From Harmothoe impar (taxonomy: Eukaryota; Annelida; Polychaeta; Phyllodocida; Polynoidae): a DNA stretch of 64,000 bases. This document shows, in pieces, positions 36,055-48,599 of the stretch. A program made the position numbers and the translations under genes. Location of the stretch: NCBI GenBank assembly GCA_947462335.1, contig OX381720.1:1309501-1373500 (forward strand), in the 5' to 3' direction. Positions within the stretch are counted from its first letter, which is position 1. Every line of letters starts with the position of its first letter. The notes under the pieces were generated by a model. It did no database searches, was not told the DNA's origin, and saw only the letters and a program-made list of their open reading frames with translations.

Positions 36055-39000
36055 AGAACACAGTCTCAATACTTGCAGACTTGGCAGACAAGCTGCCTGA
36101 GGACATAAAGACAGATAAGTAGATCATGTGAGTGATATGAGTGATGTCTAAGTAACTGCCGACCTTGTCTCTGTTGTACAGAATCTATATATATGTAAGA
36201 AGGCGGCTTATGTTAGCCATATATAGGTTTATAAGAGACACAAAAAGGTTTGTAGCAACTCCAATGGAGCTAGACCTTATAAGTGGTTCTGCTGGGCCCT
36301 GACAAGCTCCTTAAGCACTGCTGAACAAGGTGGGGGTCTCTCTGTGCATGTAACCCTTTCTCCAATCAGACATCAAAGGTGAGCGTGATTGAGGGGAAGG
36401 TGAGCTGTCTACAGTTACATGTCTAATCTAAATGGCTAATCTAAACTAGGATCATATGATGCAAAGCACTGACAGATTTAGGTTTACTTCAAAAAACAGT
36501 GCTCATAGTATGATGGCAGATGGCCCCACAACATGCTTTATGCATGTGTGTGGTATGGTTCCATTCTGATGCAATTAACAAGGAGGGAATGGCCGAACCA
36601 AGGCCATGACATATTCTCTGAAGCAGCCCCTGCCATTCACCAAGACAAGCCACTGAAGTGTTGTTGATGCTTATTTAACAAACAATGTCCTTGTTATTTA
36701 GTTTCTTTCAGACTTGTCTTTATTGTTTGTTTCACTTAACTGAGCTTGAAACTAAAAGTCAACATCCTTTGTTGCACAATAATGAGTTGACTTTTTAACA
36801 GCATTTAACAGCAGCAAGATGAGCAATCATCATTTATTTTTATTTGTTGGATTATGCTGAAATGTAGACAGATGCCATTGGTAGATTTGTATAGCAATAG
36901 CAATCACCTCAGAGCCCATAATTCTAAACATCAATGGATCAATGATCGGTCAATACCCACACTTTCTCCATTTAAGAGCAGAGCAGAGTTAAACATTCAA
37001 TGATGGGATACCAAATTAGAAATTATTAGATTATTAGATCAATAGAGATAGAAAGCTTGCAGTCATTGGAACTGAAGGCCACAAAGATTAAAAGCTGATT
37101 ATCTGATGTCCAGCAGATGTTCAGCGACCTTGCGCGTTCAACAAAAAGTATATTATTCAGTTTTTATTATTATTGATTACAGTGAGTTTTTAATTGTCCA
37201 GAAATCCATACTCCCTATCGTTGATAGATCAGAACCCATGGCCTAACATGTCACCTAGCATTTTTGGATAGAATGAGCTCATGACTACAGGCACTGCTAC
37301 CATTAACAGAATTGGTATTTGATTTGACCAGATTCTGGTTGTTTATATTTGGCATTTAAGTGGTAAGTTTGATGAATTATTAACAGGTGTTTCGGCAACA
37401 ATGACAACTGCAATGCAAGCAGTGATTAAGAGTGTGTTCATATTAGGTATTAGGTAGTCCTACCATTTACTGTATTTGTGTAGTTAGTGTTTGGTTAGTT
37501 TTTTCTTTTTTTGCTTTCGTATCGAAAAACATATGGGGATATTAGTCCCTCATTCTGAGCCACATCACCTCATCCTTTAACAACTTTCGAAGACTTAATT
37601 GTAAGTTCTTCAGATTATCTCCAATGCCTCTTCAATAAACTTCTTCATTCTATGCACAGTATTTGCCAGACACAGTCTGAGAGAAAGTATTTTAATTCCA
37701 GATTCAATCATAAGGCCACTGCTCACACTTTCCAGGAATATACTTAATACCTTCCCTTTCTCTTGTCTTATTACTGACCCTATGATAGGGATTGCACGGA
37801 TGCAATGTTGGATGGAAGCTAGGGCTAGTGCAGAAGCATGAAGGAAATAAATGACCGGCTGTACTTTAGATTATCCGTTTGCGCTTAACCAATCTCTTTG
37901 CTTCAATGCAGACTTTATTTTTACGAACATGTAACATTTTATTAGGTAGCCGAGATGGTAGAAGAACATTAGGTCTGGTACAAGGAAACCAGTCATGTTG
38001 CCATGCCACCTAAGTCCTGGCGTCTGGCCTCCTATAAAGCAAGAAATTATATATGATAGTTGACAAAATTGGGAAATGTGTAAATGAGCTACTACTGGCT
38101 GGAGGAGGCAATGCATGGTCTGGTTTTGTCACTGGCAGCTAACTGTGTGGTTTATTGCCTCTGTTTGCTGTGAGGTTATATAAATAAAGCTAAATCACTA
38201 CAGTTTTAAGAATACTACAATATATTGATTATGTCTGAGTTTACAGATTGTCTTTACCTCCACACTGTGCTAAGGCACTGCCAGAATCCTGAAACACTTG
38301 CCTGTGTAGAATTGTCCAATGAGACTGCATCAACCATTTACTTGAGGGAGGAAAGAAGATGGGTTTAAGGTCACACCTGACTGATCTAAACTAGGATCCT
38401 ATCATACAAGAAGAAGACTTATGGTGCTATATTTCTTATGAAATTTCGAACAGCTCATAATCCTCATGCATGTATGCTCTTCTTGTTTGGGTATTTGTTC
38501 TCCCCCACTGTATATCTAGTTCCATATCTCTGTACACTGAATAAAACAACTCAGCTCTGAGCCAACAAAGCCTGTACTCTAGGAGCAGTGCTGGATAAAG
38601 ACAAAGGTTTATTGGGGAAGCAAAGGTGACGCTGTATACCCTGCCTCAGTGTAATCCTAGCTGCTGTGTAATCTCTGGTGTGACCTACAGTCACAGCAAG
38701 CAAATAGTGCATTTACAATAGAGGCCAGGATAAAGGTCAATGCAGTCCCATCACCTTGTACTCCTTGTTCCCCCATTTTATTTGTTTTTTTATCAAATTG
38801 GATAAGTATTTGCATGTTTTTACTGTCTCATTGGCTTCTTTGGTATTTACATAGCATAGTCATATTCTCCTGAGCCATATCAGCTCACACCCTTTTAATT
38901 ACTTTCCCATTCAAACCACAATAGACCTACTTGCCAGGCAAGATAGTGAGTGAAATCTTAATCAGATTTAATTAGGGTCATCAGTACTCTAAATCCCTGG

Positions 39001-40215
39001 AACCCACTTCCACAACACAGTTCCTTTGAAACAAGGTCAGGCAAGAATGCTGTGATTACAACTGTTCTTTATCACCAGTGCTTAATTCAAGACAATCATA
39101 AAGTTTACTGCTTGTCCCAGGTGAATAACTTTGGTTGACTTAGAATAGATCCTATGATTCCATGATATTGAATAATAACAAATGGAGAAACATTCCAAAG
39201 AAAACCAATTTCCTGTAAGGATCTATGAATAGGATGGTCTAAAGCATAGGTAGAACCGCTGATGGTGTCATTGATTACCCACAAGATTGGAAAACCAGTC
39301 TCTAGCTATGAAGATATAGAAAAAGATATCTAAGCTAGCTTTGTGAACTTCAGATCAGATTATCCTCAGCAGGGCCCAAATGCTGACCAATTAGTGTGTA
39401 AATGCTTTCATAGAATACTAGATGGATAAGGCATTGACCTCTCAGTATGATTACATAATACTCAGGAAAGGGTCTTCCTCTCTGATCTACTCCAACCTTC
39501 CCAAACAGACCCTGGTGTACAGGCAGGAATCCCATGATTCATCATCAAATTCCTATCAATGTGAGAGAAATTAAGCAGTAAAAAGAGCATGTCAGCTAAC
39601 AGTATGGACAAAATGAGATTACGATCACAGCCAGTGAGCCCATTACTAAATTTGGTATTTGATTGAGTCTGATTCTGCTCATGTTTGGTATTCAAGTATG
39701 ATGAATTATTCAAAGGTGTTTCCATAACAATGACTTCAATACATGCAGTGAACTTAATTGTGCTCATAATATGAAATATTAGTCATACAGTCCCCTGTTT
39801 GTCTACATTGACATGTCTTTGTGTGTAGAATTAGTGAAGCAAAATATCGAGCCCTTATCTCATTTTTAGAATTTTCTGTTTAATGCCTGAGGAGCATAGC
39901 AGATCTTGCTAGGCAACTACACGGCTACCGAAAACCTTAGGTAGCTAAATACCTTATAGCCCAATATGTCAATTTCTCAGTGACCTGTTTTCATAGAATA
40001 CTAGATGCTAACCAGACCATCAGGCGAATGGATGGGGTTCCACATTCTAGTATGATAAAATAATGTCTTTCTCTATGGTCCAGGCTAACCCTCCCCAGTC
40101 CCTCCCCCACCAATAGCCCCCAGTGTACAGGCTGGGATCTTGTCTGTATGTTTTAATGGCTGTGGCTGGTGTAGCATCTTGACTGGATCTGACTGTCTCT
40201 ACTTTTGGGAGAAAA
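36055..40215. repeat. Large duplicated block, copy at 36.0-40.2 kb
   Basis: It aligns in order with about 50.87-52.77 kb, which lacks some segments: module A (36055-36185) then TATATATGTAAGAAGGCGGC; a block with GACAAAGGTTTATTGGGGAA (38599); AGATCAGATTATCCTCAGC (39352); module D copies (39410-39560 and 39990-40210); TATGGACAAAATGAGATTAC (39602) and module C (39630-39780). Further B copies (36358-36510 and 38310-38430) and a C copy (37290-37450) lie within. No gene is supported in these 4 kb. Confidence 0.7.
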
Positions 40216-41325
40216 GTTTATCTGTAACTTTTTTGCCATTTAGGAACTGACAGGTTATGCTTAGATTTGATTTAGTTTGTTTTGCTTCTTGCACCAATTC
40301 AAAATTGGTGATCGCAAGCAAATGGTATCTGCATGTCTTTTGCCTCATACATATCAACCGATCAAAGACAGCCTGAAGTATGTGATAATAATGAGATAGT
40401 TGAATGCCATTTTATAGTTTGGAATTGGCTACGGCATTGATAATTTTTTTCTTGGCCCTTACTTTATCATGAAAATCTACTTCATCCATATTTACAATTT
40501 TGCTCTCTACGTCTCAGTCTCCATTCCACTCAGACTTTCTGTGTGGTAATCAGGGGTTGTGTAAGTGTGAAATCATCCAAGCATGGTATCCATTGTTGGA
40601 TTGCTTTGTCAGATTTGCATCAACATGTTATGGTCAGCGGAATGCCACTCTGAAACAATAATGTATGCAATAGGGCCTTATACCTTTACCTGGCCATATC
40701 AGAATCTGTCAATTGGAAGCTCATAAAGTGTCTGGCTGTATCAAACCTTATCTGGTCTGGTGATAGGAGAGGCATGATGAGAGTCAACTACCCTCAATGT
40801 TTAATTGTGTCTCTGTGTGTGGTTACATATGGTGCTAAGCATACAATATAAATCATGCAATATGAATCATTCCTATATCAATAAACTAGACAGATACCAA
40901 AGCAGATGAGCTAATGAACGTGATATATCTATATTAGCCAGAATTGCCTCCTGATTTGATTTGAATTTATTTTATTTGCCCTGGCTGGGCTGTATGGCCT
41001 AGTAAACCGTTGTATGCAAACACCAGCATTTGTTCCGATGAGCAGAGGTAATAAAATCAAGCCTTTCTGATGACTCTCATAACAGAAAAATCTGCATTAA
41101 GGAGCATATTGTTTTAAAGTACATACCTTACCTAACCTTTTACCATGATAGTTGGTATTAGAACTTTCTATTGTATCTATCTTCTTCTTGTGTATGACAC
41201 TACCTTTCCTGAAATGATCAAGCACTTAACGAACATACAGAGAACACACGAAATCAGAATATAAGATTCACACCAATTCTCATGTCCAAATGTCTTGCTA
41301 AACCTTGATGGTTTGTTAAATATAA
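40216..41325. other. Gene-free stretch
   Basis: No gene or repeat that I can support. Confidence 0.4.
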
Positions 41326-41398
41326 CAAGAATTGCGGTTGTTGCCGCGTAAAAAAATGCCTCAGGCATTTTTATACGCGGCAACAACCACAATTCTTG
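41326..41398. other. Long hairpin with 35-bp arms and a 3-base loop
   Basis: Arm 41326-41360 and arm 41364-41398 are complementary at 33 of 35 positions around the loop TCA. The arms contain TTGTTGCCGCGTA. It could be a transposon terminus, a MITE centre or a miRNA-like precursor; nothing nearby decides. Confidence 0.6.
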
Positions 41399-41533
41399 CA
41401 TTTGAAGGAACATAATGTCTACATGGTTGGTATATTTGTAGGGGACCCATTCAAGACACCATATACTGTAAACATATTTTATTTTGCGCTGTACATATTT
41501 TCGCGGATTTCGCGGATTTTAAAATATAATATT

Positions 41534-41915
41534 GTCTTAGCAACAAACTAATAGAACCATTGAATTCCTTGGGTCCATTTTAGGGGGGGGAGGTACGATT
41601 AAAATCAACCTCAGGAGCATGGAAATGGGTGTTGCTAGGCAGATGAACAATTAGAATAGCTGTTGCTAGGCAACCAGCTGTCTTAGCAACAAACCAATAG
41701 AACCATTGAATTCCTTGGGTCCATGTTAGGGGGGGTAGGTATGATTATAATCAACCTCAGGAGCATGGAAATGGGTGGTGCTAGGCAGATGAACAATTAG
41801 AATAGCTGTTGCTAGGCAACCAGCTGTCTTAGCAACAAACTAATAGAACCATTGAATTCCCTGGGTCCATGTTAGGGGGTATAGGTATGGGTATGATCAA
41901 CCTCAGGATCAAAGG
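41534..41915. repeat. 146-bp tandem repeat carrying RFX/X-box-like palindromes
   Basis: Units start at 41534, 41680 and 41826 (GTCTTAGCAACAAAC...); the third is partial. Units 1 and 2 end in GTTGCTAGGCAAC (41662-41674 and 41808-41820), a palindrome close to the RFX X-box consensus. A related GTTGCTAGGCAG lies in unit 1 near 41632, changed to GGTGCTAGGCAG in unit 2. Upstream, ACTGTAAACATATTTTATTT and two CGCGGATTT copies (41465-41520) look like a MITE terminus. Confidence 0.75.
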
Positions 41916-43495
41916 TTGATTGATATTAATTTTATTATAATATGCATAAATTTGTGTTGTGACACCTTAAAACTAAATGGCGGCACCCCTTAAAACAAAA
42001 TGGCGGCACCCGTACTGACTTCCTGTCAAATGAAAACAATATAATGCCTCAACCTGGTAGTTCGCAAGCTCACCACCAGGGCCCCTCCTGGGCCTTTCGG
42101 CCTTAAAAAACTTGAACTGAATCTACTGCTAATGACTTCAATTACCATATTACCCATTCTCCCTGAGTTGCCATTAACAACATCCAGGTCAGAAAAGGGA
42201 TGCTTTGATTTTCAGATATCAATAGACATATTTATAAAAGGTTTATCCCCAATCCTCCTCCATTAGTAATCATTTACAGGCAAGGTGTTTAGCTAATTTT
42301 AGATGCCACATTGGGAACATTGCCAAGAGAGAAACACTGCTTATTTAGCTTTGTTGACTCTATTCTTGGTATTAGGCAGGAAACCAATGTTATCTATACT
42401 ACACTTCCCATCTATGACTCAAGAGTATAGTTGGCACATACTACTCACAGAGAGAATATGTCAGTGTATGAGAGGGACACTAATTCTATTTCTGACCTAT
42501 TAGAAACCCTCAGCATCATGTTAAATAGATAAACTTCAGCTTCAACATAATCCAATGGTAACAACTGCAACTATGATATTACTTATTTTTCCTCTATGAC
42601 TTAACTACTGTTCAGCACCCACATATCTGACCTACTGACCTGCCACCATGCTGACATGAATAATCATTTTAATATCCATGCGGCCCTTGGTGTGTGATGC
42701 ATATGTAGTGTAGGTGTGTTTGATATGTTACAATGACAGGATAGCTATGATGTAATTGGGTAATTTAAACAATACAAAAAGTACTGCAACTGATAGACTG
42801 ATGCTAATATGTATCCGCCTAAACAACAAAAAGTCAAGCCTCAAAATGGATATATGATATCACAGAAAAGAAATGTCCTTGAAACAATGACAATAAGCAA
42901 CATGTGTTGGATCTGCACCTATTGGCCATTATCGAGGAGGAGTTGAACAAAATATGTTGGATAAGATCATATAAGCTGCACCTTTATAGGCCCCTCATCC
43001 AACGAAGGGAAGTGTGCAAGCTAATAACACTAAACTGGTTATGAAAGATAGCTTATACAAGCAGGATAATCATGAAAAAATGGACTATAATTCAAGGCCT
43101 AGAATATATGACAGTGTATTTTCTATGGCAGTATTGTTCAGGAGTGGTAAAACATATGGAATAATATGACATTTTTCATATCTAACATATATGACTATAT
43201 CACATTACATTGCCTATAGTACTAGAGTAAGTAAAACATATGGAGTAATGTGACATCCTAACATGTATTATATCTGACGTATAAAGTAGTCCAATAAAGC
43301 TGTCTGTATGATGGCAAATAATGCCCATTGTTTGAATAGTTGAGTATCAGGGCCTACTCTCGGCATGTTTCTGTAGTGTCCTGTCACTAGACAAATGAGA
43401 GATCTAGAAGTAAGATCAGATGTAGATAAATGTAATGGTACCCGGCTTGAGTCTACAGAGTTAATATCAGCTCTGCTGTATAATATGTGATACCA
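41916..43495. other. Gene-free stretch
   Basis: AAATGGCGGCACC is duplicated at 41976 and 41998, and CTCCTGGGCCTTTCGGCC (42088) looks like a transposon end fragment. Otherwise nothing that I can support. Confidence 0.4.
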
Positions 43496-43499
43496 CAGC

Positions 43500-43565
43500 A
43501 GCAATAACCACAGCAAGTAATGACAAGGATGGATGGCATTTGTAAAGGTTCTATGGAAGCTGGCT
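43500..43565. repeat. Module F copy
   Basis: CACAGCAAGTAATGACAAGG and GATGGATGGCATTTGTAAAG match 28.08 kb. Confidence 0.6.
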
Positions 43566-44018
43566 GACTAAACTTACTCCCAGTCTAGTACCTAGAGTGC
43601 ACCAGTGTTAGCTAACTGATGTTAGCTATCTATATACCTCATTTAGATGTTTTGCAAAGGTCAATCTTTGTAATGCAACTAGCTTGTAGAATGTAATAGC
43701 CAAAGCTTGAAACAAATTACAGCAGGCCATTAAACCCATTGGAAGTTTGAATGCCTGCACTAACAGTCCAGATCGGTTCCTCATTATTTACTCCAGATAC
43801 TGTCACATCAACACCCTGTATACTCCCTGAGGCTTGTGTGATGGCTCTCCTAGATCTAAACTACCCGTCTGGGAATGAGGAATCAAAAGCTAGTATCTCA
43901 TTCTAGACTTGAAGAACTATTGTGATACATGCAAAAGGTGCATGTGGTACTCAAGTCTACGATCCAGTGACTGAGATTTGGTGTGGCTGTTGGAATGGTG
44001 CATTTTCATACCTAATTA

Positions 44019-44817
44019 CAGTAAAATTCCGCTACAATGAATTCGGATATAACAAATTTTCTGATACAAAACACATATTGCTGTGCCAAAACTCTTTCCC
44101 CTATATTCTATAGTAAAAAGATCCTGTTATAACAAATTTAATTTGCCTTTAATTTGTTTATAACAATTTTTTTTTTGCCAGGTGATGAATTCTGTCTTTG
44201 ATATCCACCCACCTGGGGCGGGTACAGAGGCACTAGGGAAGGATACAGAGGCAGTAGCGCCGGGTACAGAGGCAGTAGCGTCAGGTACAGAGGTAGGGTG
44301 CGGGTGGGGAGGGAGGGGCCATCTATGACTATGAGAAGCCACCGGCTTCTGCACCCGGCCCTAGTGCCTCTGTAACTGGCCCTAGGTGCTACCACATGCT
44401 ACCCCTGCCAATTTTACGCCATAGGGGCCCTTGATGAGGGGGGGGGGGTCCCCTTCCGCATGTCGATTTTAGGAAAGGCCACAAAAGAAAAACCCATGTC
44501 ACTAGTGACACCAAGAGAAGTTGTTGATATGGCCCCCATCAAGAAAATTTTAAAATCTTAATTTGGTACAGAAATGGTGCATTCTGATTCATGCGGAGAA
44601 CATTTAAGTCAAGTGGGGTTTGGGGGGCACCCCCCCGCTCCATAAACATTTTGAAGGTCTTGAAATGGTGCCTTTTGATGCACTCTGCAATAGTTTTCTC
44701 ATGTTATCAAGGCTCATGTCATACCTACACAGAATACGCTATTTGGATACTACAAAATTTGTTTTTATCAAACTTTTTTGCTGGACCAAAGCACTTCATT
44801 ATAACGGAATTTTACTG
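44019..44817. mobile_element. TA-flanked inverted-repeat DNA transposon, non-autonomous
   Basis: The left end CAGTAAAATTCCGCTACAAT (44019) and the right end read on the minus strand, CAGTAAAATTCCGTTATAAT (from 44817), are inverted repeats with two differences in the first 24 bases. Both are bordered by TA (44017-44018 and 44818-44819), as for Tc1/mariner/pogo-type insertions. Internal copies of TATAACAAATT suggest subterminal repeats. No transposase is encoded; the 97-codon frame running through it matches no family. It contains the minisatellite at 44216-44300. Confidence 0.75.
44216..44300. repeat. Minisatellite, ~20-bp unit, inside the TA-flanked element
   Basis: About four copies of a unit like GGTACAGAGGCAGTAGCG in tandem. 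Confidence 0.75.
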
Positions 44818-45084
44818 TATAGAACATAGCATCCATAGATTAATCCCTTCCTCTCTTGATGACTGTGGATGGGCTTTAGACTAGAACATCTCTATTTATG
44901 GAGCTCCACATTGCTATCACTACTATTCCTTCTCTGAGGTACAATCGCTTTGTCAATTTCAGTGTTTGTAATACAAGAGAAACTCACACCAGGCTCATTC
45001 TACACAGGCAATGTGGCTCAGTGTGCTGAACCTGCTCACAACCTGCTCACGACCTGCTCACATACTCTCATTGAGCAATCCCCA

Positions 45085-45210
45085 GGGAGCTGCTCCAGCT
45101 GCAGTAACAGCCTGCCTTGCCTACAGACCCTGTCAGCTGACTGACGGCAGGAGGTGGGGGAGGTGTAGTGCTCTTTTCTACTATAGGCGGGTGGATGAAG
45201 GAAATTGGGG
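45085..45210. repeat. Module G copy
   Basis: GAGCTGCTCCAGCTGCAGTAACAG and CTGACTGACGGCAGGAGGTGG match the 60.6 kb copy. On the minus strand it stays open and reads SPTSC-x-QSA like that copy. Confidence 0.6.
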
Positions 45211-45245
45211 AGGAACGATCACTGTGAGTAAAACCTTTACTAGAG

Positions 45246-46470
45246 CTAAACTGTTAATCAAAGAATTAAATCACAGGTTAGGCTTAATTTATTTTTACCA
45301 ACAGAACAGCTGCCTACCTCCCACCACACCAGACACCTAATAATAGCCCTGTAGATGGGGATAATTAATGCATTATGCTACATGAAGACACTAACCACTA
45401 CTGAACAGAGATTACAATAGACCACTTAGACTATATAAGACCCTGGTTGCAGTCTATTCAGTAGTCTAGTAGGGCAGTCTATGTTACTACCAGTCTCATA
45501 GAGCTTCTCCTTAGTGGTCCGTAGCTTTGATCAGTGTGCGATGAGGTCAGGGATTTTTGGGAATGTTTAGGGTGACAGTCCTGCCCCTGTAGTGACCTGC
45601 CGTGACACCTAACGGACACTGTACGCTGACAGTGAAGGGCAGTGTGTGCCGTCATGGGCCTGATGCACAAAGGTCCATGTACTATCTTTGTCTTGTATAA
45701 CCTTATCCTCATGTATTTGATTGGTTTTTGTTTTAAGTCAATAATCAAACGGGAAATTATTTGCAAGTGCTAAATCATATTTTTATGTTAACCCTGCAGC
45801 GTTATGTTCTGCTAAAATTTTACGTGAGATTTATAAGTGATGGTAGATAGTTACATCCAATAGGTCATTATCACTCTAATGACAGAAATAAAAGATTTGA
45901 TAAATAGATGAATTGATTTTCCCAATTCTGGACATTCATGAATGCAAACTAGGAAAGATCCCAAAGCTAGCCCATTTCCCTTTCTGATGCGTAAAGAGGT
46001 GCCTTTCAAAGATGCATTGAAAGAGTGAGGTCTACATAATATATCAGGACATTGACCCACCATTGACCCAAGAGAATAACTCAAGTGTCTGAATTATTAG
46101 GAAATATAGAAGGATTGGGACGCTAACCTAGTGACCTGGCTGATCAGATCTAGTGTGCCCCTGGGCTGATCAATTTCCCTTGAATATATCATCCTGGAAC
46201 ACTGGATACAATACTGGAAAGTAGGCCTAGTAGGCTTTACGGGTAGTCCAGCCAGATAACATCAGTCTCCTGTAAAAGCCTTGCTCTCCGGTCAACTGCC
46301 CCAACCCAACACCAACCGCCCTCACTTCCTGCATCCCTCCCCTACCAGTAGCCCCCCATGTACAGGCAGTGATCCTGTCTACATGTTTGATGGCTGCCCT
46401 GATACACCATCGTAGCTGGATCTGACTGCCTCTAACTTGGATGAATTGTTGAGGTGGGACCCGTCTACCA
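45246..46470. repeat. Duplicated block, copy at 45.2-46.5 kb
   Basis: It aligns in order with 52966-54150 (offset about 7.7 kb): CTGTTAATCAAAGAATTAAATC, AGTCTAGTAGGGCAGTCTA, GACATTCATGAATGCAAACT, GGATACAATACTGG and module D (46195-46460) ending ACTTGGATGAATTGTTGAGG. At that end the two copies are nearly identical. Confidence 0.75.
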
Positions 46471-46770
46471 TTTAGCATATAGGTAAACATTATTACAGAG
46501 ATCTATTGACCTCTAAGATATGTTAGTGCCTATAGCTTATTTGTAGCAAGCAGAAGTGACAAACATTCAAGTATCATGCATGAATATAATGCAATGACAA
46601 GACCTTTACACAATGCATGTTAAAACATAATAGTAATAGCTCCATGAGGTTTTCAAAGACCATCAATCAAACTATTCAAGTACTCTCAATGTATTGTACA
46701 AGTAGCTAAACTTTTTCAGATTCTACTGGGAAGTTCTACCAGAGGAATGCACAATGTCAATGTATTTAAA

Positions 46771-46778
46771 ATGCAAAT
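46771..46778. promoter_or_regulatory. Octamer ATGCAAAT shared by three array copies
   Basis: ATGCAAATCCC is present at 25409, 46771 and 54418 inside aligned stretches that otherwise differ. It matches the POU/octamer motif; function is not shown. Confidence 0.3.
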
Positions 46779-47315
46779 CCCTCAGAAACCGCTCTAGATG
46801 TTGAGGGTTAGCAATCAGCTAGGAATCCAATTTTATATTAAGTGAAGTCATGTAGTAATGAACACAGATGTAAAACAGGAGAGAGAATATAGCAATTTAG
46901 TTCTCTTTTGTGTTTTTGAGGTTTACACAAGAAAACTAAATCACTACAAATTAGAGTCACTGCAAATTTTAAATGGTGCTACACAATATACAGGTCTGCC
47001 CCTCCCTTCTACCCACAGTTGAACCTTTGCATGAACCTTGAACTATCTACAGCCACATGTGACTTTGTTGCTTTCTCAAATCAGGCCATCAACGATTTAC
47101 ATGATAAATGCCTAGACAAGGTTACACATCACAGGCTAAAGTGGACACCATCGTGCAAAATACGGAATAATGGAATTTCATTTCTAGGATGTGAAGCTTT
47201 AGAGGGAGAAATCAAATTCTTTAGCCATGTATAAGCTTCCTCAAACAGATGTTTGTTATTCAAAGTGATAGACTTGAAGATTGTCCTATACAGATGCATG
47301 GAACAGAAACATGGC

Positions 47316-47560
47316 TCTCTTCTGATGTCTGCCCTTTTGGAAAGTGTTTCATTTCTAGATTAATGGCGGAGAGACACATCGGGGCACAGACATCTGATAC
47401 AGGGAGGCATCTCCTGCAGATGTGTCCCAAGATGTTAGTTAGAAGACACATCAGTGTGGGGGAGTGTTGTAAACCTGACTAGTGTAGGTAACCCAGGGCT
47501 CATTGGGCTTTATTGATGAGGCTCAGCCTATCCATGAGAAGGTAAGCAGGCACATGTGGC
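47316..47560. repeat. Module H, copy 2
   Basis: It aligns with 30035-30330 through GATGTCTGCCCTTTTGGAA, CAGACATCTGATACAGGGAGG, CAGATGTGTCCCAAGATGTT and GGTAAGCAGGCACATGTG. The stretch after it (47560-47800) has two AAAAGGTGGGTTAC copies. Confidence 0.65.
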
Positions 47561-48599
47561 GGTCATCTCCGCTACCCGAGTCGGACACAATGTCGACGAT
47601 GGGCCCACATAAGCACCTGTTGTCAGAAGCATGGGTCGAAAAGGTGCTTTTGAGGTTGTTGAGGCGTAGCAGAAAAGGTGGGTTACCCTCTCCCGGCGTA
47701 GCAATAGCGAGTCAAAAAGGTGGGTTACGGTCGTTGCCGCGAAGGGCGAAGGTGAGAGTAGAAAGCAAGAGTCTTAATGAATGAGTTGAGTCATAAAGGA
47801 ATTAATTTTGTTCTAGTGTCAGCTGAGGACTGACGCTTTCAGAAATTTAAACTCTGCACTGTATTTCCTCAGACTGCTGTTGCAACTGAACACACTCTAT
47901 AACTTTGTAAATGGGTGCATTACCTGAAACATAGTGAGGCAAACAAAACTGTTAATAAACAATATATATGACAAGTAGGTATAGTATCAATGAACAAGTA
48001 GTAAATTAGAGGACATCTGATTAACTGATATATAGAATAAGATATAAATAATTGTATGAAATAAGCATCAACAGCCTCCTACAGGAGCAATTTTAATCAT
48101 TCTCTGATAGTATGTACCAAAGCAAAACCTGCAAAACAAATACTCATAACGGGTCTTCTCTCAGGTAAAGGTTAGCATTGCTCTCTCCCTGTCTACACAT
48201 TGACCTTTTGATGGGAGGACAATTCCGTTCTTTGAGTTATTTAGATAGCAGCCTAAGGCAAGAGGCACTAAGTAAATGTGCATTAGTCTGTAAGATGAAT
48301 GTCAGAAAGTGTGCAAATGTCAATGCCTGAGACATTAAGCAATCTTCTTACTAAGACTTCTGCACAATGAAAAATTCCATAAATTAGTATTTTCATATAG
48401 TTCTAAAAAACATAGCAAGATATCCCGATAAAAGTATACAAAGCCAAAAACAAACTTTGAAACCCTTAAACTGAATGATAACTATGGACTTTCCAGGTTG
48501 ACCAGCTACAGCAATGCCTGTATTAGGATTTTTTTTCTGGGTCATTCCTAACAGACAACACTATGCACATAGAAACAGCTAGTAACATCAACCTGTCTA

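Noticed and set aside
44591..44884. 97-codon plus-strand frame
   Set aside because: It runs through and out of the TA-flanked element's right end and matches no transposase.
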